From Xenorhabdus ehlersii (GTDB lineage Bacteria; Pseudomonadota; Gammaproteobacteria; Enterobacterales; Enterobacteriaceae), in contig NZ_RAQI01000002.1 of NCBI RefSeq assembly GCF_003610465.1, forward strand, positions 310,001 through 374,000: a stretch of 64,000 nt of DNA, written 5' to 3'. The translations under genes were made by a program, and so were the position numbers. Under the pieces are notes generated by a model, which was not told where the DNA came from, made no database searches, and saw only the letters and a list, made by a program, of their open reading frames with translations. Below, piece by piece: positions 20,036 to 30,327 of this stretch. The stretch's first letter is position 1; every line of letters begins with the position of its first letter.

Positions 20036-20590
20036 TTACAACTCACTTTTGATGATCTCTTTGAGAGAAAAAGGGTGAAATTTGATTGTAATTTCACCCT
20101 TCGTCACCGCTAACGTTGGGTTTGGTAACCTTTCATTATCCCCTTTTGGATGACTCTCTTTTGTGATAAAAACAATGGGTAGCGGATAAGGCAGTAATTT
20201 ATAGGCTTCGTGTATCAGTTGTTCTGGTGGCACAGGCAGGACAAATTCGACATGCTCCCAACCTTCGTGCAAATATTGCTTTTTACCCGGATAAGGTAAC
20301 TCGACACAATCAATTTGCCAGCCAAGTAAGGTGATTGGCTGGCTTAACTCAAATAAGCTGATTGGCCGGCCATTGATCCAGCTTTCAGACAACAATTGAC
20401 CACATTGCAGAAAACCTTGACGCCAGCGATCAGCGATTGAAATATCATTACAACGCAGGGAAATATGATCCGCTGCATATTGCGTAAGTTCCAAGCCAAG
20501 ATATTCACCAAACTGCTTTAACTTTTGCTCAAACTGATATAAATCAGTCACCAAATCCTGTAATTCAGAAATTGTTGAAAAGTGTGTCAT
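20036..20590 (-). CDS. yecM: VOC-superfamily protein YecM
   Basis: Protein of 184 residues (E. coli YecM 188) with the YecM signature. HISLRCND is near residues 43-50, ISLFELSQPITLLGWQIDCV near 78-97 and the C-terminal KGEITIKFHPFSLKEII. The fold resembles vicinal-oxygen-chelate metal enzymes, but no substrate is known. It neighbours argS (divergent) and cutC, the same group as in E. coli. Confidence 0.9.
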   Translation of the reverse strand: MTHFSTISELQDLVTDLYQFEQKLKQFGEYLGLELTQYAADHISLRCNDISIADRWRQGFLQCGQLLSESWINGRPISLFELSQPITLLGWQIDCVELPYPGKKQYLHEGWEHVEFVLPVPPEQLIHEAYKLLPYPLPIVFITKESHPKGDNERLPNPTLAVTKGEITIKFHPFSLKEIIKSEL

Positions 20591-20781
20591 CTTTCCCCCA
20601 GCAAAAAACTATCGCCTGAAAGGCGAGCTGAAAACAAAAAGTCATACCGCAAGCGGCGGCTGATGGTAGCATGCAGGATGCTGAATATGGTATAAAACCT
20701 GTTATTTTGTCTAACCCACACGCTTGAAAGTATTTGCACAGTTCAAATGCAGGGCTTTTGTGCGTAATTTAAGGTAACTCG

Positions 20782-22512
20782 GTGAATATTCAGGCCATTC
20801 TTTCAGAAAAAATCAGCCATGCGCTGATTGCTGCTGGTGCTCCAGCCGACAGTGAAGCTCACGTTCGTCAATCTGCAAAAGCTCAGTTTGGTGACTACCA
20901 GGCAAATGGTGTCATGGCGGCAGCGAAAAAAGTGGGAATGCCACCCCGACAATTGGCAGAAAAAGTCGTCAGTTTGCTGGATCTGCAAGGAATTGCCAGC
21001 AAAGTTGAGATTGCAGGCCCTGGTTTTATCAATATCTTTCTGGATAAAACATGGGTTGCTGCCAATATCGAAACTGCGCTGAAAGATGAAAAACTGGGTA
21101 TCACTCCGGTAGCACCGCAAACCATCGTTGTCGACTATTCTGCACCGAATGTGGCAAAACAAATGCACATTGGACACATTCGTTCCACGATTATTGGCGA
21201 TGCCGCAGCACGTACCCTTGAGTTTTTAGGTCACAAAATCATCCGAGCCAACCATGTTGGTGACTGGGGTACTCAGTTCGGGATGCTGATTGCCTATCTG
21301 GAAAAAATCCAGAACGAAGATGCCAGTGATATGGCATTGGCCGATTTGGAAGCCTTCTACCGTGAAGCGAAGAAAACTTACGACGAAGATGAAGAGTTTG
21401 CTGTTCGTGCCCGTAGTTACGTAGTAAAACTGCAAGGTGGTGATGAATATTGTCGTACCATGTGGCACAAACTGGTTGATATCACCATGTCACAGAATCA
21501 GGAAACCTATAATCGCCTGAATGTGACTCTGACAAAAAAAGATGTTATGGGTGAAAGCCTGTATAACGATATGCTGCCTGGCGTTGTTGCCGACCTGAAA
21601 CAACGTGGGCTTGCCGTTGAGAGTGATGGTGCTATCGTGGTTTACTTTGATGAGTATAAGAACAAAGAAGGCGAGCCAATGGGTGTTATCATCCAGAAAA
21701 AGGATGGGGGCTATCTTTATACCACCACGGATATCGCTTGTGCCAAGTACCGTCATGAAGTCTTGCATGCTGACCGTGTTCTTTATTACATCGATTCACG
21801 CCAACACCAACATCTGATGCAGGCCTGGGCAATAGTTCGTAAGGCAGGTTATATTCCTGAGTCCATGTCACTCGAACACCATATGTTTGGCATGATGTTG
21901 GGTAAAGATGGTAAGCCATTCAAAACCCGTGCAGGTGGTACTGTAAGGCTGTCTGATTTGTTGGACGAGGCCATTGAACGTGCAGACACTCTCATCCGCG
22001 AGAAAAATCCAGATATGCCGGAAGACGAACTGAAAAAAGTTGTCAACGCGGTAGGTATTGGTGCGGTGAAATATGCGGATCTTTCCAAAAACCGAACTAC
22101 CGACTATGTATTTGACTGGGATAACATGCTCGCCTTTGAAGGTAATACCGCACCTTATATGCAATATGCATATACCCGCGTAAATTCTATCTTCAAACGC
22201 GCAGAAATCGATGAAAGCAGCCTGACCCACCCTATTCTTCTGAACGAAGAACGTGAACAAACCCTGGCGACACGCCTGTTGCAATTTGAAGAAACAATCA
22301 CAACTGTTGCCCGTGAAGGCACTCCTCACGTAATGTGTGCTTACCTCTATGATCTGGCTGGCCTGTTCTCTGGTTTTTACGAACATTGTCCAATCCTGAA
22401 TGCGGATAGCGAAGAGGTGCGCCAGAGCCGCCTGAAACTGGCTTTGCTGACGGCAAAAACCTTGAAGCAAGGTCTTGATACTTTAGGTATCGAGACGGTA
22501 GAACGGATGTAA
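20782..22512 (+). CDS. argS: Arginyl-tRNA synthetase
   Basis: Class I synthetase that charges tRNA-Arg. It has 576 residues (E. coli 577). The start codon is GTG at 20782, as in E. coli argS, with AAGGTAA seven bases upstream. An N-terminal Add-1 domain precedes the HIGH motif, seen as [16 protein letters not shown] near residues 120-135. The canonical KMSK is replaced by the ArgRS form [14 protein letters not shown] near 370, and the DALR anticodon-binding domain ends in LGIETVERM. Followed by a strong terminator. Confidence 0.97.
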   Translation: MNIQAILSEKISHALIAAGAPADSEAHVRQSAKAQFGDYQANGVMAAAKKVGMPPRQLAEKVVSLLDLQGIASKVEIAGPGFINIFLDKTWVAANIETALKDEKLGITPVAPQTIVVDYSAPNVAKQMHIGHIRSTIIGDAAARTLEFLGHKIIRANHVGDWGTQFGMLIAYLEKIQNEDASDMALADLEAFYREAKKTYDEDEEFAVRARSYVVKLQGGDEYCRTMWHKLVDITMSQNQETYNRLNVTLTKKDVMGESLYNDMLPGVVADLKQRGLAVESDGAIVVYFDEYKNKEGEPMGVIIQKKDGGYLYTTTDIACAKYRHEVLHADRVLYYIDSRQHQHLMQAWAIVRKAGYIPESMSLEHHMFGMMLGKDGKPFKTRAGGTVRLSDLLDEAIERADTLIREKNPDMPEDELKKVVNAVGIGAVKYADLSKNRTTDYVFDWDNMLAFEGNTAPYMQYAYTRVNSIFKRAEIDESSLTHPILLNEEREQTLATRLLQFEETITTVAREGTPHVMCAYLYDLAGLFSGFYEHCPILNADSEEVRQSRLKLALLTAKTLKQGLDTLGIETVERM

Positions 22513-22524
22513 TCACCTTGTCCC

Positions 22525-22556
22525 AAACTGGCATGATTTAGTCATGCCAGTTTTTA
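22525..22556 (+). terminator. Rho-independent terminator of argS
   Basis: Ten-base perfect stem ACTGGCATGA (22527-22536) / TCATGCCAGT (22542-22551), TTTAG loop, followed by TTTT, 13 bases after the argS stop. Confidence 0.88.
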
Positions 22557-22615
22557 ATCAGGGCTAAAAAACATCGGTAATGATACCGCCCAATCATTCA
22601 TTGAGCGGTATAAAT

Positions 22616-22635
22616 CATTAAACAGTCGTTTAATG
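22616..22635 (-). terminator. Likely murJ terminator
   Basis: CATTAAAC (22616-22623) / GTTTAATG (22628-22635) with AGTC loop, 30 bases past the murJ stop on the minus strand. AT-rich stem, modest strength. Confidence 0.4.
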
Positions 22636-22664
22636 AAAATGTAATTAACTAATTGACCAGTTAG

Positions 22665-24203
22665 TTACATCGATCCTCGCAGGGCAAAATCCTTCAATCG
22701 GAACCCCATCAAAGCCAGAGCAGCAAAATAACTACCTGCACCCGCAATCACAACCCCCATCAACCGTAACAGACGCAATGCCATATTGCCCTGATCCCAG
22801 GCAGGCATAAACCACAATATTGTCAGTAATACCCCAACCATGACTACGATTGCCATCGCCAACTTCAATAGGAAGAGACCCCAGCCAGCCAGCGGTTTAA
22901 AAATCTCACGCTTACGCAATTGCCAATAAAGCATACTGGCATTGAAACAGGCAGCCAAACCGATAGAAAGCGCCAATCCCGCATGTTTTAATGGGCCAAT
23001 AAAAGCAAGGTTCATTAACTGAGTCAAAATCAGGGTTGCAATCGCAATCTTAACTGGGGTTTTAATATCCTGACGAGAGTAAAAACCAGGAGCGAGAACT
23101 TTAACCACAATCAATCCCATCAAGCCAAAGCAGTACGCAATTAATGCGCGTTGTGTCATTTCTGCATCGAAGGCAGAAAAATTGCCGTATTGAAAGAGTG
23201 ACACAGTTAAAGGCTCTGCCAGAATACCCAACGCCACCGCGCAAGGTAAAGCCAACAAAAAGCAAAGGCGCAATCCCCAATCCATTAACCTTCTATATTC
23301 TAGGTGATCCCCATTGGAAAAACTTTTTGCCAGTGAAGGCAGAAGGATCGTGCCTAACGCCACTCCCAGCACTCCCGAAGGTAATTCCATTAAACGATCG
23401 GCGTAATACATCCACGAAACCGAGCCAGAAACAAGAAATGAGGCAAAAATGGTATTAATGATCAATGAAATTTGACTGACTGAAACCCCCAAAATAGCAG
23501 GCCCCATCTGACGAATAACACGCCATACACCACTGTCAAAAAAAGAAATTCGTGGCAACACCAGCATACCTATTTTTTTCAGGTGCGGAAGCTGGTAAGC
23601 CAATTGCAAAATACCACCGGCGATCACTGCCCAACCTAATGCCATCACAGGTGGGTTACAGTAAGGTGCTACAAACAGCGAAAAGATGATCATGCTGATA
23701 TTAAGCAATGTTGGTGTAAAAGCGGGCACAGAAAAGCGATTCCACGTATTGAGAACCGCTCCCGCTAACGAAGCCAGAGATATCAAGAAAATGTAAGGGA
23801 AGGTAATTCTGAGTAGATCACGGGTTAAAGTGAACTTATCCGGTGTATCTGTAAAACCCGGTGCCGTAACATAGATGATCCAGGGCGCGGCCATCACCCC
23901 TATCACTGTGACTATCGCCAAAATCAGCGTCAACATCCCTGATATATAAGTAATAAAGGTGCGTGTCGCTTCATCCCCCTGCTGATTTTTATACTCAGAA
24001 AGTATAGGAACAAACGCTTGTGAAAAAGCGCCCTCAGCAAAAATACGGCGCAGTAAGTTAGGGAGTTTGAAGGCAACGAAAAAGGCATCTGTCGCCACAC
24101 CCGCACCAAATATACGAGCAATGATGGCATCACGAATAAAGCCCAGAACGCGGGAAAACATCGTCATTGAGCTGACCGCGGCCAGTGATTTCAGTAAATT
24201 CAT
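22665..24203 (-). CDS. murJ: Lipid II flippase MurJ
   Basis: Polytopic inner-membrane protein of the MOP exporter superfamily that moves lipid II outward for peptidoglycan synthesis. It has 512 residues (E. coli 511) and about 14 hydrophobic segments. Recognisable stretches are [21 protein letters not shown] at the N-terminus, [20 protein letters not shown] near residues 43-62 (containing charged residues needed for flipping in E. coli) and [20 protein letters not shown] near 360. Next gene upstream on its strand in E. coli would be yceM; here the T6SS locus is in that place. Confidence 0.97.
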   Translation of the reverse strand: MNLLKSLAAVSSMTMFSRVLGFIRDAIIARIFGAGVATDAFFVAFKLPNLLRRIFAEGAFSQAFVPILSEYKNQQGDEATRTFITYISGMLTLILAIVTVIGVMAAPWIIYVTAPGFTDTPDKFTLTRDLLRITFPYIFLISLASLAGAVLNTWNRFSVPAFTPTLLNISMIIFSLFVAPYCNPPVMALGWAVIAGGILQLAYQLPHLKKIGMLVLPRISFFDSGVWRVIRQMGPAILGVSVSQISLIINTIFASFLVSGSVSWMYYADRLMELPSGVLGVALGTILLPSLAKSFSNGDHLEYRRLMDWGLRLCFLLALPCAVALGILAEPLTVSLFQYGNFSAFDAEMTQRALIAYCFGLMGLIVVKVLAPGFYSRQDIKTPVKIAIATLILTQLMNLAFIGPLKHAGLALSIGLAACFNASMLYWQLRKREIFKPLAGWGLFLLKLAMAIVVMVGVLLTILWFMPAWDQGNMALRLLRLMGVVIAGAGSYFAALALMGFRLKDFALRGSM

Positions 24204-24475
24204 GGTATTTTCTAAGATTGATTTTTATGAAACGAATATAAAAGATGTAAAGCAATTAGGCCAAAAAAATCAAGCTAATATTGTGGAATATTAATAATTT
24301 CTATTCATTTCAAAGCTGGGGAGAATGGCAAACAACCTCAACCTATATGCAACCTACAACCAGATGGCTTTACAAGGTGTTACTTTTTTGCGCATTAAAT
24401 GTTGCCAAAAATCTTCATTTATATCCCATTAATTAATTTTATGTTTTGGTGTTCATCCATGATTAACATATAAAA

Positions 24476-24772
24476 TTACTCAACCGCCATCCCAGTATAT
24501 TCTTTACCTATATTAATCCAACTTGCATCTTCAATCAGCATTACATCTTGATTAGTTTTTATATCAATTATAGGCGTTATAGTATTTAAAAAGCCAGGCA
24601 AGGGGACATTATAATGAATTGTATTATGAGGGTATTTTCCAGAATCAGGGAATAGTAATGGCTTAAAAGATTTATTTTTATATTTTCCTATAGCTCCATA
24701 GTAATCCCATTATTTATCCGCCTTTTCTTTACTTACCAAAATAATTATTAGAAAAATTTTAGCATAGATCAT
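24476..24772 (-). pseudogene. Small gene of unknown function with one internal stop
   Basis: From ATG 24772 (TGAGG ribosome site nine bases upstream) the frame reads a hydrophobic N-terminus MIYAKIFLIIILVSKEKADK. It then meets a single TAA (24710-24712) and continues in the same frame for 77 codons (WDYYGAIGKYKNKSFKPLLF ... EDASWINIGKEYTGMAVE) to a TAA at 24476-24478. Composition, spacing and frame continuity suggest one recently interrupted protein of about 98 residues, membrane-anchored or secreted. It sits alone between murJ and the T6SS locus; an orphan immunity-type protein is one guess. Family not recognised. Confidence 0.45.
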
Positions 24773-24977
24773 CTATTATAGCCTCATACTAAAAAACAAA
24801 CCTCTGTATAATATGATGATAATTAACATATTAACTACATCCCCAAACTGTCATATATCGTAGAGAAAATAGATATCATCATAAAACGACTTTCTAATCC
24901 ACATAAAAAATGAATTTATTGATTAATTACTCTAAACTTTATGTTTACTTTACTATCTAATTATCAAAGAATTTTTT

Positions 24978-25040
24978 ATGACGGAAATTACATTAACCAG
25001 CTCAAAAAAACATTCTTTCCGAAAGAATGTTCAAGGTTAG
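24978..25040 (+). other. Short ORF containing a perfect 23-base palindrome
   Basis: A 20-codon frame (MTEITLTSSKKHSFRKNVQG) whose second half is the palindrome AACATTCTTTC-c-GAAAGAATGTT (25009-25031). There is no ribosome site ahead of the ATG. It may be a gene remnant, a regulator site or a stem-loop; coding status is doubtful. Confidence 0.25.
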
Positions 25041-25170
25041 AATAACCACTTTAATCTATTGAATATAAATTATGTATTTCAATATCTCAAAAATGAGTCT
25101 CAGTCTAAACATTTAAGTAATTATAGAAAAAAACAAACCGTGTATTTTAAAACTTTTTATATAATATAAA

Positions 25171-25278
25171 CATAAACATAAACATAAACATAAACACAAA
25201 CACAAACATAAACATAAACATAAACATAAACATAAACATAAACATAAACATAAACATAAACATAAACATAAACATAAA
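25171..25278. repeat. Hexanucleotide tandem repeat (CATAAA)18
   Basis: Eighteen back-to-back six-base units spanning 108 bases. All are CATAAA except units 5 and 6, which are CACAAA. It lies 196 bases upstream of the vgrG start in an otherwise AT-rich non-coding region. Units of six would change promoter spacing in steps of about half a helical turn if the copy number varies. The antisense Tyr-Val frame across it is an artefact. Confidence 0.97.
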
Positions 25279-25474
25279 TAACTAGAATAATGAAATTCAA
25301 CAAAAAAATAAAACTATATATTTCATAAATAAGGGAGCACCTATAGATTGCAAATACCAAACATTATGCTTAAACTCATATCAGAGAAACTATCGCCCTA
25401 CATTCCCACTTTTGTATGTTCCTTAACCCTGCAAGGAATATGCGGTAGCTTTAACCAAAAGCAAGGATATCCTT

Positions 25475-27685
25475 ATGGAAAGACAGTTTATCGCACATAC
25501 CTCATCATCTGATAATACTTTATATTTCAAATCCCTTAGAGGGATAGAAAGGTTATCTGAGGCCTACCAGTTTGAGATTGAATTATTGAGCGAAAAGAGG
25601 TTATCAGATCCAATATCGCTACATAAGACGATACTAACTGTAGAAATAAAGAATAAATCAGCACAAACAAGATACTTAAGTGGTTATATAGAAAAAATAT
25701 CCTATGCCCCATTCTATAAATATGATGACAGGCTTTATTTATATACGGCCACCGTCAGACCTAAATTATGGGAATTAAAACAAAGTATTGGTTATAGTAT
25801 ATGGCAAGATAATACTGTACCCGATATTATCGCCGAAGTACTCAATAAAACTAATATTCTATTTGAAAATCAGCTTGTTGAAAAATATCGCACATGGGAA
25901 TATTGCGTCAAGCATAATGAAACTGATTTCGATTTTATCCATCGCCTGATGGAACATGAAGGAATTTACTATTATTTCAAACATGAAATGGGAAACCATA
26001 CCATGATCCTGGTTGACGCGCCTCAATCACATGAGCCAATGCCTGGATATAAAAATATTTACTATATCAACAAGGGTGATTCACCGAAAACACACATCAA
26101 AGAATATATCTACAATTGGAATGTCTCCAGTATCACTATACCAAATACTTACAGCCTTGATGACTACGACTTCCGTAAACCACGGGCTGAACTATATACA
26201 GCTACCCAGACCCCAATCAGCTCTATTGATAATACAGAAATATTCATTTGGCCCGGGCGCTATGTAGAAAATGAACAAGGGCAATTTTATGCCCGAGTTC
26301 GCCAGCAAGCTGCTGAAGCAAAAAGTGAGCTGATTAATAGCAAAGGAAATGTGCTGGGAATAGCTCCGGGACATATTTTCACACTATCTCTACCCAATGA
26401 CATCAAAGGCGATGATCATGGTGACTATTTAATTATAGGCGCACATTACTTTCTTTATGAAAAACCTTACATAGCCAGTTCTCCTGACGGTGCTTCTGAT
26501 ATCGTTACTGACAATATCTTTAACGCACTCACTAGTGACCTTCTTAATTCAGACGCAGATAAAAACAAAAACACGATTCAATTTGAGGCAATTCCTGCCA
26601 GCACTCATTGGAAACCGCTGACAATGACGCCGTGGCCAAAAGTGACTGGTCTTGAAACCGCCGTCGTTACCGGCCCCAAAGATAAACAAATATGGACTGA
26701 CAAATACGGCCGTATAAAAGTGAAATTCCGTTGGGATAAGGATCGCAAAAAAGATGATACCCGCTCTTGCTGGGTACGTGTTGCGAGCCATTGGGCTGGC
26801 TGGCGTTATGGCAGTATATGTGTCCCTCGTGTGGGCGAAGAAGTGGTTATCAGTTTCGTCAATGGTGATCCTGATAAACCTTTAGTTATTGGCAGCACTT
26901 ATAACAATGAGAATATGCCTCCATGGGAGCTACCTAAATATGAAACCCGTGTCGGTATTATGTCGAATACCAAGGGAGGTAAGCATGATCAGGCAAATTA
27001 TCTCTTTTTAGATGATGAACCGGATAAGGAATTATTTGATCTGCATGCAGAACGGAACATGAATATCTCGGTGGAAAAAGATAAAAAAGTCACTATTGAT
27101 GGAAGCCGTACGACTGAAATAAAAAAACAGCAAAAAGACACAGTGACTGGAAATGCTAACTTCACCTATAAGGCAAACCATGAAACATCCATTCAAGGCA
27201 AAGATACATTAACGATCAACAACGGTCAGCAAGAAACCATCAAAAATGGACGAAAAACCGAGATTAATGGTGGCGATACTTACACACTTAAGGGGAATTT
27301 AAACGCAAAAATTGATGGGAATTGGGTGCAGAACATTACAGGAGTGACGGCAATCTCAAGCCCCAACCTTATTACGATAAAAAGCGATACCAATGTGGTA
27401 ATAGATTCCCCGAACTCTGTGTTTTCAGCTAGTATTGCCTCTATATCCACGACAGCGCTCTCACTGAGTGCGATCGAACAATCATACAGTACCGGCCTCT
27501 TTTCGGCGAGTATGAAAACGATGAACCAATCATTTAATGTCAATGAATTCAATAAGACAATATTTTCCAACAGCCAAACAAGTGTAGCTATAGATAAAGC
27601 GGAGCTGGCATTGGACGACTCAACGATTTCAATTGAAAACTCAAATACCAATATTTCAAATAGCAGCTTACATATCCTTAACTAA
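25475..27685 (+). CDS. vgrG: T6SS spike protein VgrG (TssI)
   Basis: Trimeric needle tip of the type VI apparatus, carried out of the cell on the Hcp tube. It has 736 residues. A gp27-like region spans about 1-350 (FKSLRGIERLSEAYQFEIEL; YCVKHNETDFDFIHRLMEHE). A gp5-like OB domain follows, with DKYGRIKVKFRWD near 407-419 and SHWAGWRYGSICVPRVGEEV near 436-455. A long beta-helix of short repeats then runs to a Ser/Asn-rich C-terminus. No separate enzymatic domain is evident after the spike. ATG 25475 has AAGGAT upstream. First gene of the T6SS locus, followed 56 bases later by the DUF2169 gene. Confidence 0.95.
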   Translation: MERQFIAHTSSSDNTLYFKSLRGIERLSEAYQFEIELLSEKRLSDPISLHKTILTVEIKNKSAQTRYLSGYIEKISYAPFYKYDDRLYLYTATVRPKLWELKQSIGYSIWQDNTVPDIIAEVLNKTNILFENQLVEKYRTWEYCVKHNETDFDFIHRLMEHEGIYYYFKHEMGNHTMILVDAPQSHEPMPGYKNIYYINKGDSPKTHIKEYIYNWNVSSITIPNTYSLDDYDFRKPRAELYTATQTPISSIDNTEIFIWPGRYVENEQGQFYARVRQQAAEAKSELINSKGNVLGIAPGHIFTLSLPNDIKGDDHGDYLIIGAHYFLYEKPYIASSPDGASDIVTDNIFNALTSDLLNSDADKNKNTIQFEAIPASTHWKPLTMTPWPKVTGLETAVVTGPKDKQIWTDKYGRIKVKFRWDKDRKKDDTRSCWVRVASHWAGWRYGSICVPRVGEEVVISFVNGDPDKPLVIGSTYNNENMPPWELPKYETRVGIMSNTKGGKHDQANYLFLDDEPDKELFDLHAERNMNISVEKDKKVTIDGSRTTEIKKQQKDTVTGNANFTYKANHETSIQGKDTLTINNGQQETIKNGRKTEINGGDTYTLKGNLNAKIDGNWVQNITGVTAISSPNLITIKSDTNVVIDSPNSVFSASIASISTTALSLSAIEQSYSTGLFSASMKTMNQSFNVNEFNKTIFSNSQTSVAIDKAELALDDSTISIENSNTNISNSSLHILN

Positions 27686-27741
27686 TGACTATCTTCTAAT
27701 AACTATCCCCATGAATAATTGTCAATACTTCCAGGGTTGTT

Positions 27742-30327
27742 ATGAAAATCATCAAACCGTTGCGCCTGAGTGTACTTTATCGACCTTATCGTTGGTTGCA
27801 AAGAAACCACCTCGGAATTTCCATTATGGCACTGGCAGATATGGGATCGACTCCACGCTTACGCCCGGAAATAGAGCTTTGGCAACTTGCAGAAAATGAG
27901 TTGCAAACCTGTAATGGCGTTATCGATCTCGCTATGCCGAAACCTTGTGCTGAATTTTTGGCCACAGGATATGCCTATACCCACCATCAGGCTGATAAAA
28001 CCACCTGTGCTGCGCGTATTCAGATTGGGCAGTTGGACAAGACATTAGTTGCTTTCGGTGATCGCTATTGGATTGATGATTTTCCTTCAAAACCCCAATC
28101 TTTTGCGCAAATGCGATTAGATTGGAGTCGAGCGTTTGGAGGGGAAGGTTGTGACGAAAACCCACACGGAATCGGTTTCACCCCAGAAGAACTGGATAAC
28201 AGACTAAAAATTCATCGACTGCCCAATGTTGAAGCCCTGCATCATCGCTTAATGTCACAGCGGCAATTGACATCACAACAGGAAGTTCCCATTCCGGCAA
28301 GTTTTTGCCCTTTAGATTTTATATGGCCACGCCGTTTTACCCGTATTGGAAAAAAATACGACAAAGCCTGGTTGGAAAATGAATTTCCCGGTTTTGCCAA
28401 TGACATTGACTGGCGGATATTTAATGCCGCCCCCGAGGATCAATGGTGGGAAGAAAATACCACACTGCCAGAGAAAGCAGCGTGGCGCATTTGGAATATG
28501 CATCCAGAAAAACCTGTTCAGGAAGGCATCTTGCCCACATGGAATGCACGTTGCTTTATCAAACGATTGCGTCTTGATGAGGAGATTTTTGAAGAAGTCG
28601 TCATGCGCAACACAACTGTATGGTTCTTTCCCCACCTGGAACAAATGGTTCTGGTTTGGCATGGCAACGCACAAATTAATGAAGATGATGCCAGGGATGT
28701 CTTGCAAATGATATCGGCACTGGAATTAAGCGATAATCCTCGTCCGCAGGAACATTACCTGCATGTCCTTGAACAACGGTTGGATAAAGAAAAAGGCGCC
28801 CTATACACTTTTCGGGAAAAAGATCTTATCGCCGAAGAGATGATTGGCCCGTGGCTAGATACAGAACAACCAGAAAATAGCTCACCCTTGCGACAAAATT
28901 TGCAAAATCGTGAAAAACGCCTGCGTGAACAGCAACAAGAACGCTTGTCTGAGTATGGCTACGATATCAATACAATACTGCCAGTTGATACAGAACAACC
29001 CCCTCCTTTTCCAAAACTGGATGAGTTACCGGAATTCATGGAAAAAATAGAACAATATGCCACTGAAAAAAAGGCTGAGGCTGAATTACAGAAAGAAAAC
29101 GCCATTGCTTTAGCCAAAGAACAAGGCATTGATATTGAAAAACTAACGACAAAGTCAGCACCCAGGGGGCCAGAAAACCTGCATCAGATACGGGATATGC
29201 TACAAAAGAACCCAATAGGCTTCAATGATAAAGAACTGGCACAAATCGAGCAAACAGTACACTCGATGTATTTATCTTCAGTACAGGCACAAAGCCCTGC
29301 CCTGCGCTTAACAGGCAGCCTGTCACAGATCATTCGCAAAAGAGTCCAAAAAATCATGCTGCAAGGGGGGAATTTCACTGGCATGGATTTTACTGGCGCG
29401 GATTTGTCAGGCATGGATCTACGGGGGGCTAATTTCACTCGCACCTTATTGGAAAGCGCATGTTTAAACCATTGCCAGCTGGACGAAGCAAATTTCAACG
29501 AAGCCATGCTGGCGAGGACTGAAATTTGCAACGCTTCATTACGTGGAGCCAAATTAGATCATGCCAGCCTGTCGCTGGCTAAATGTGAACAGAGTGACTT
29601 TTCTTCCGCAAGTTTCACTGAAACCCAACTACAAGAAACTCGATTTGACCATTGTCACTTTGACAATGCCATATTTACAGAACTATTCCTGCAAAAAATA
29701 TTTATTACGCATTGCCAATTCCAATATTCACAGTGGAAAAACTGTACATTTATAGAACTGGAACTCCCTGCTCTTAGGTTTAATCACACAAACCTGAATA
29801 AAGTTTCATTTATTAAGTGCAAGCTAAAACAAGCAATTTTTGATTATGCAAAACTGGAAAGTTGTTCATGGGTGGAAACTGAAGCAAACGGTATCCGATT
29901 TCATTCAGCCAAGTTGCTGACCTGCGCATTTGCTATGGACAGTGAGCTTAATCAAGCCGATTTCAGCCATGCAACATTGACAGAATGTAACTTGCGCCAA
30001 ATGCCTTTGGTCAAGGCAAAATTCTATGCCACAACCTTGAATAACACCGATCTCAGTGAATCCAACTGCCAGTCGGTTGATATGCAGTACCTTAATGCAG
30101 AAAAAAGCCTGTTTATTAGGACAGATTTCCGGGGTGCCTTACTGAATAATGCCAACCTGATGAGCGCATTTATGCAGAAATGTAACTTCAATAATGCAGA
30201 CTTACAGGGCGCCAATCTATTCCGTGCTGATATGTCCCAATCAATCATTAGCGATTCAACCTCAATTACAAATGCTTATATCAAGCGTACCAAGACCTTG
30301 CCCAAACGAGATAAGGATGTGATATGA
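27742..30327 (+). CDS. DUF2169 domain plus pentapeptide-repeat protein of the T6SS spike block
   Basis: Protein of 861 residues. The N-terminal part (about 1-290, MKIIKPLRLSVLYRPYRW...) is a DUF2169 domain, found in T6SS loci where such proteins act as chaperone/adaptors that link effectors to VgrG. A charged linker (about 360-480) is followed by tandem pentapeptide repeats from about residue 535 (GMDFTGADLSGMDLRGANFT) to near the end, expected to form a right-handed quadrilateral beta-helix. It overlaps the next pentapeptide gene by four bases. It could load cargo onto VgrG; I cannot tell whether the pentapeptide half is itself an effector. Confidence 0.85.
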   Translation: MKIIKPLRLSVLYRPYRWLQRNHLGISIMALADMGSTPRLRPEIELWQLAENELQTCNGVIDLAMPKPCAEFLATGYAYTHHQADKTTCAARIQIGQLDKTLVAFGDRYWIDDFPSKPQSFAQMRLDWSRAFGGEGCDENPHGIGFTPEELDNRLKIHRLPNVEALHHRLMSQRQLTSQQEVPIPASFCPLDFIWPRRFTRIGKKYDKAWLENEFPGFANDIDWRIFNAAPEDQWWEENTTLPEKAAWRIWNMHPEKPVQEGILPTWNARCFIKRLRLDEEIFEEVVMRNTTVWFFPHLEQMVLVWHGNAQINEDDARDVLQMISALELSDNPRPQEHYLHVLEQRLDKEKGALYTFREKDLIAEEMIGPWLDTEQPENSSPLRQNLQNREKRLREQQQERLSEYGYDINTILPVDTEQPPPFPKLDELPEFMEKIEQYATEKKAEAELQKENAIALAKEQGIDIEKLTTKSAPRGPENLHQIRDMLQKNPIGFNDKELAQIEQTVHSMYLSSVQAQSPALRLTGSLSQIIRKRVQKIMLQGGNFTGMDFTGADLSGMDLRGANFTRTLLESACLNHCQLDEANFNEAMLARTEICNASLRGAKLDHASLSLAKCEQSDFSSASFTETQLQETRFDHCHFDNAIFTELFLQKIFITHCQFQYSQWKNCTFIELELPALRFNHTNLNKVSFIKCKLKQAIFDYAKLESCSWVETEANGIRFHSAKLLTCAFAMDSELNQADFSHATLTECNLRQMPLVKAKFYATTLNNTDLSESNCQSVDMQYLNAEKSLFIRTDFRGALLNNANLMSAFMQKCNFNNADLQGANLFRADMSQSIISDSTSITNAYIKRTKTLPKRDKDVI

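Noticed and set aside
20803..22470. Several antisense frames within argS, up to 200 codons
   Set aside because: Explained by codon bias of argS on the other strand; no ribosome sites or family matches.
25171..25278. Possible CRISPR array
   Set aside because: Units are six bases with no spacers and no cas genes are nearby; it is a simple sequence repeat.
25157..25360. Minus-strand 67-codon frame with a long Tyr-Val repeat
   Set aside because: It is the antisense reading of the CATAAA tandem repeat; no ribosome site or domain.
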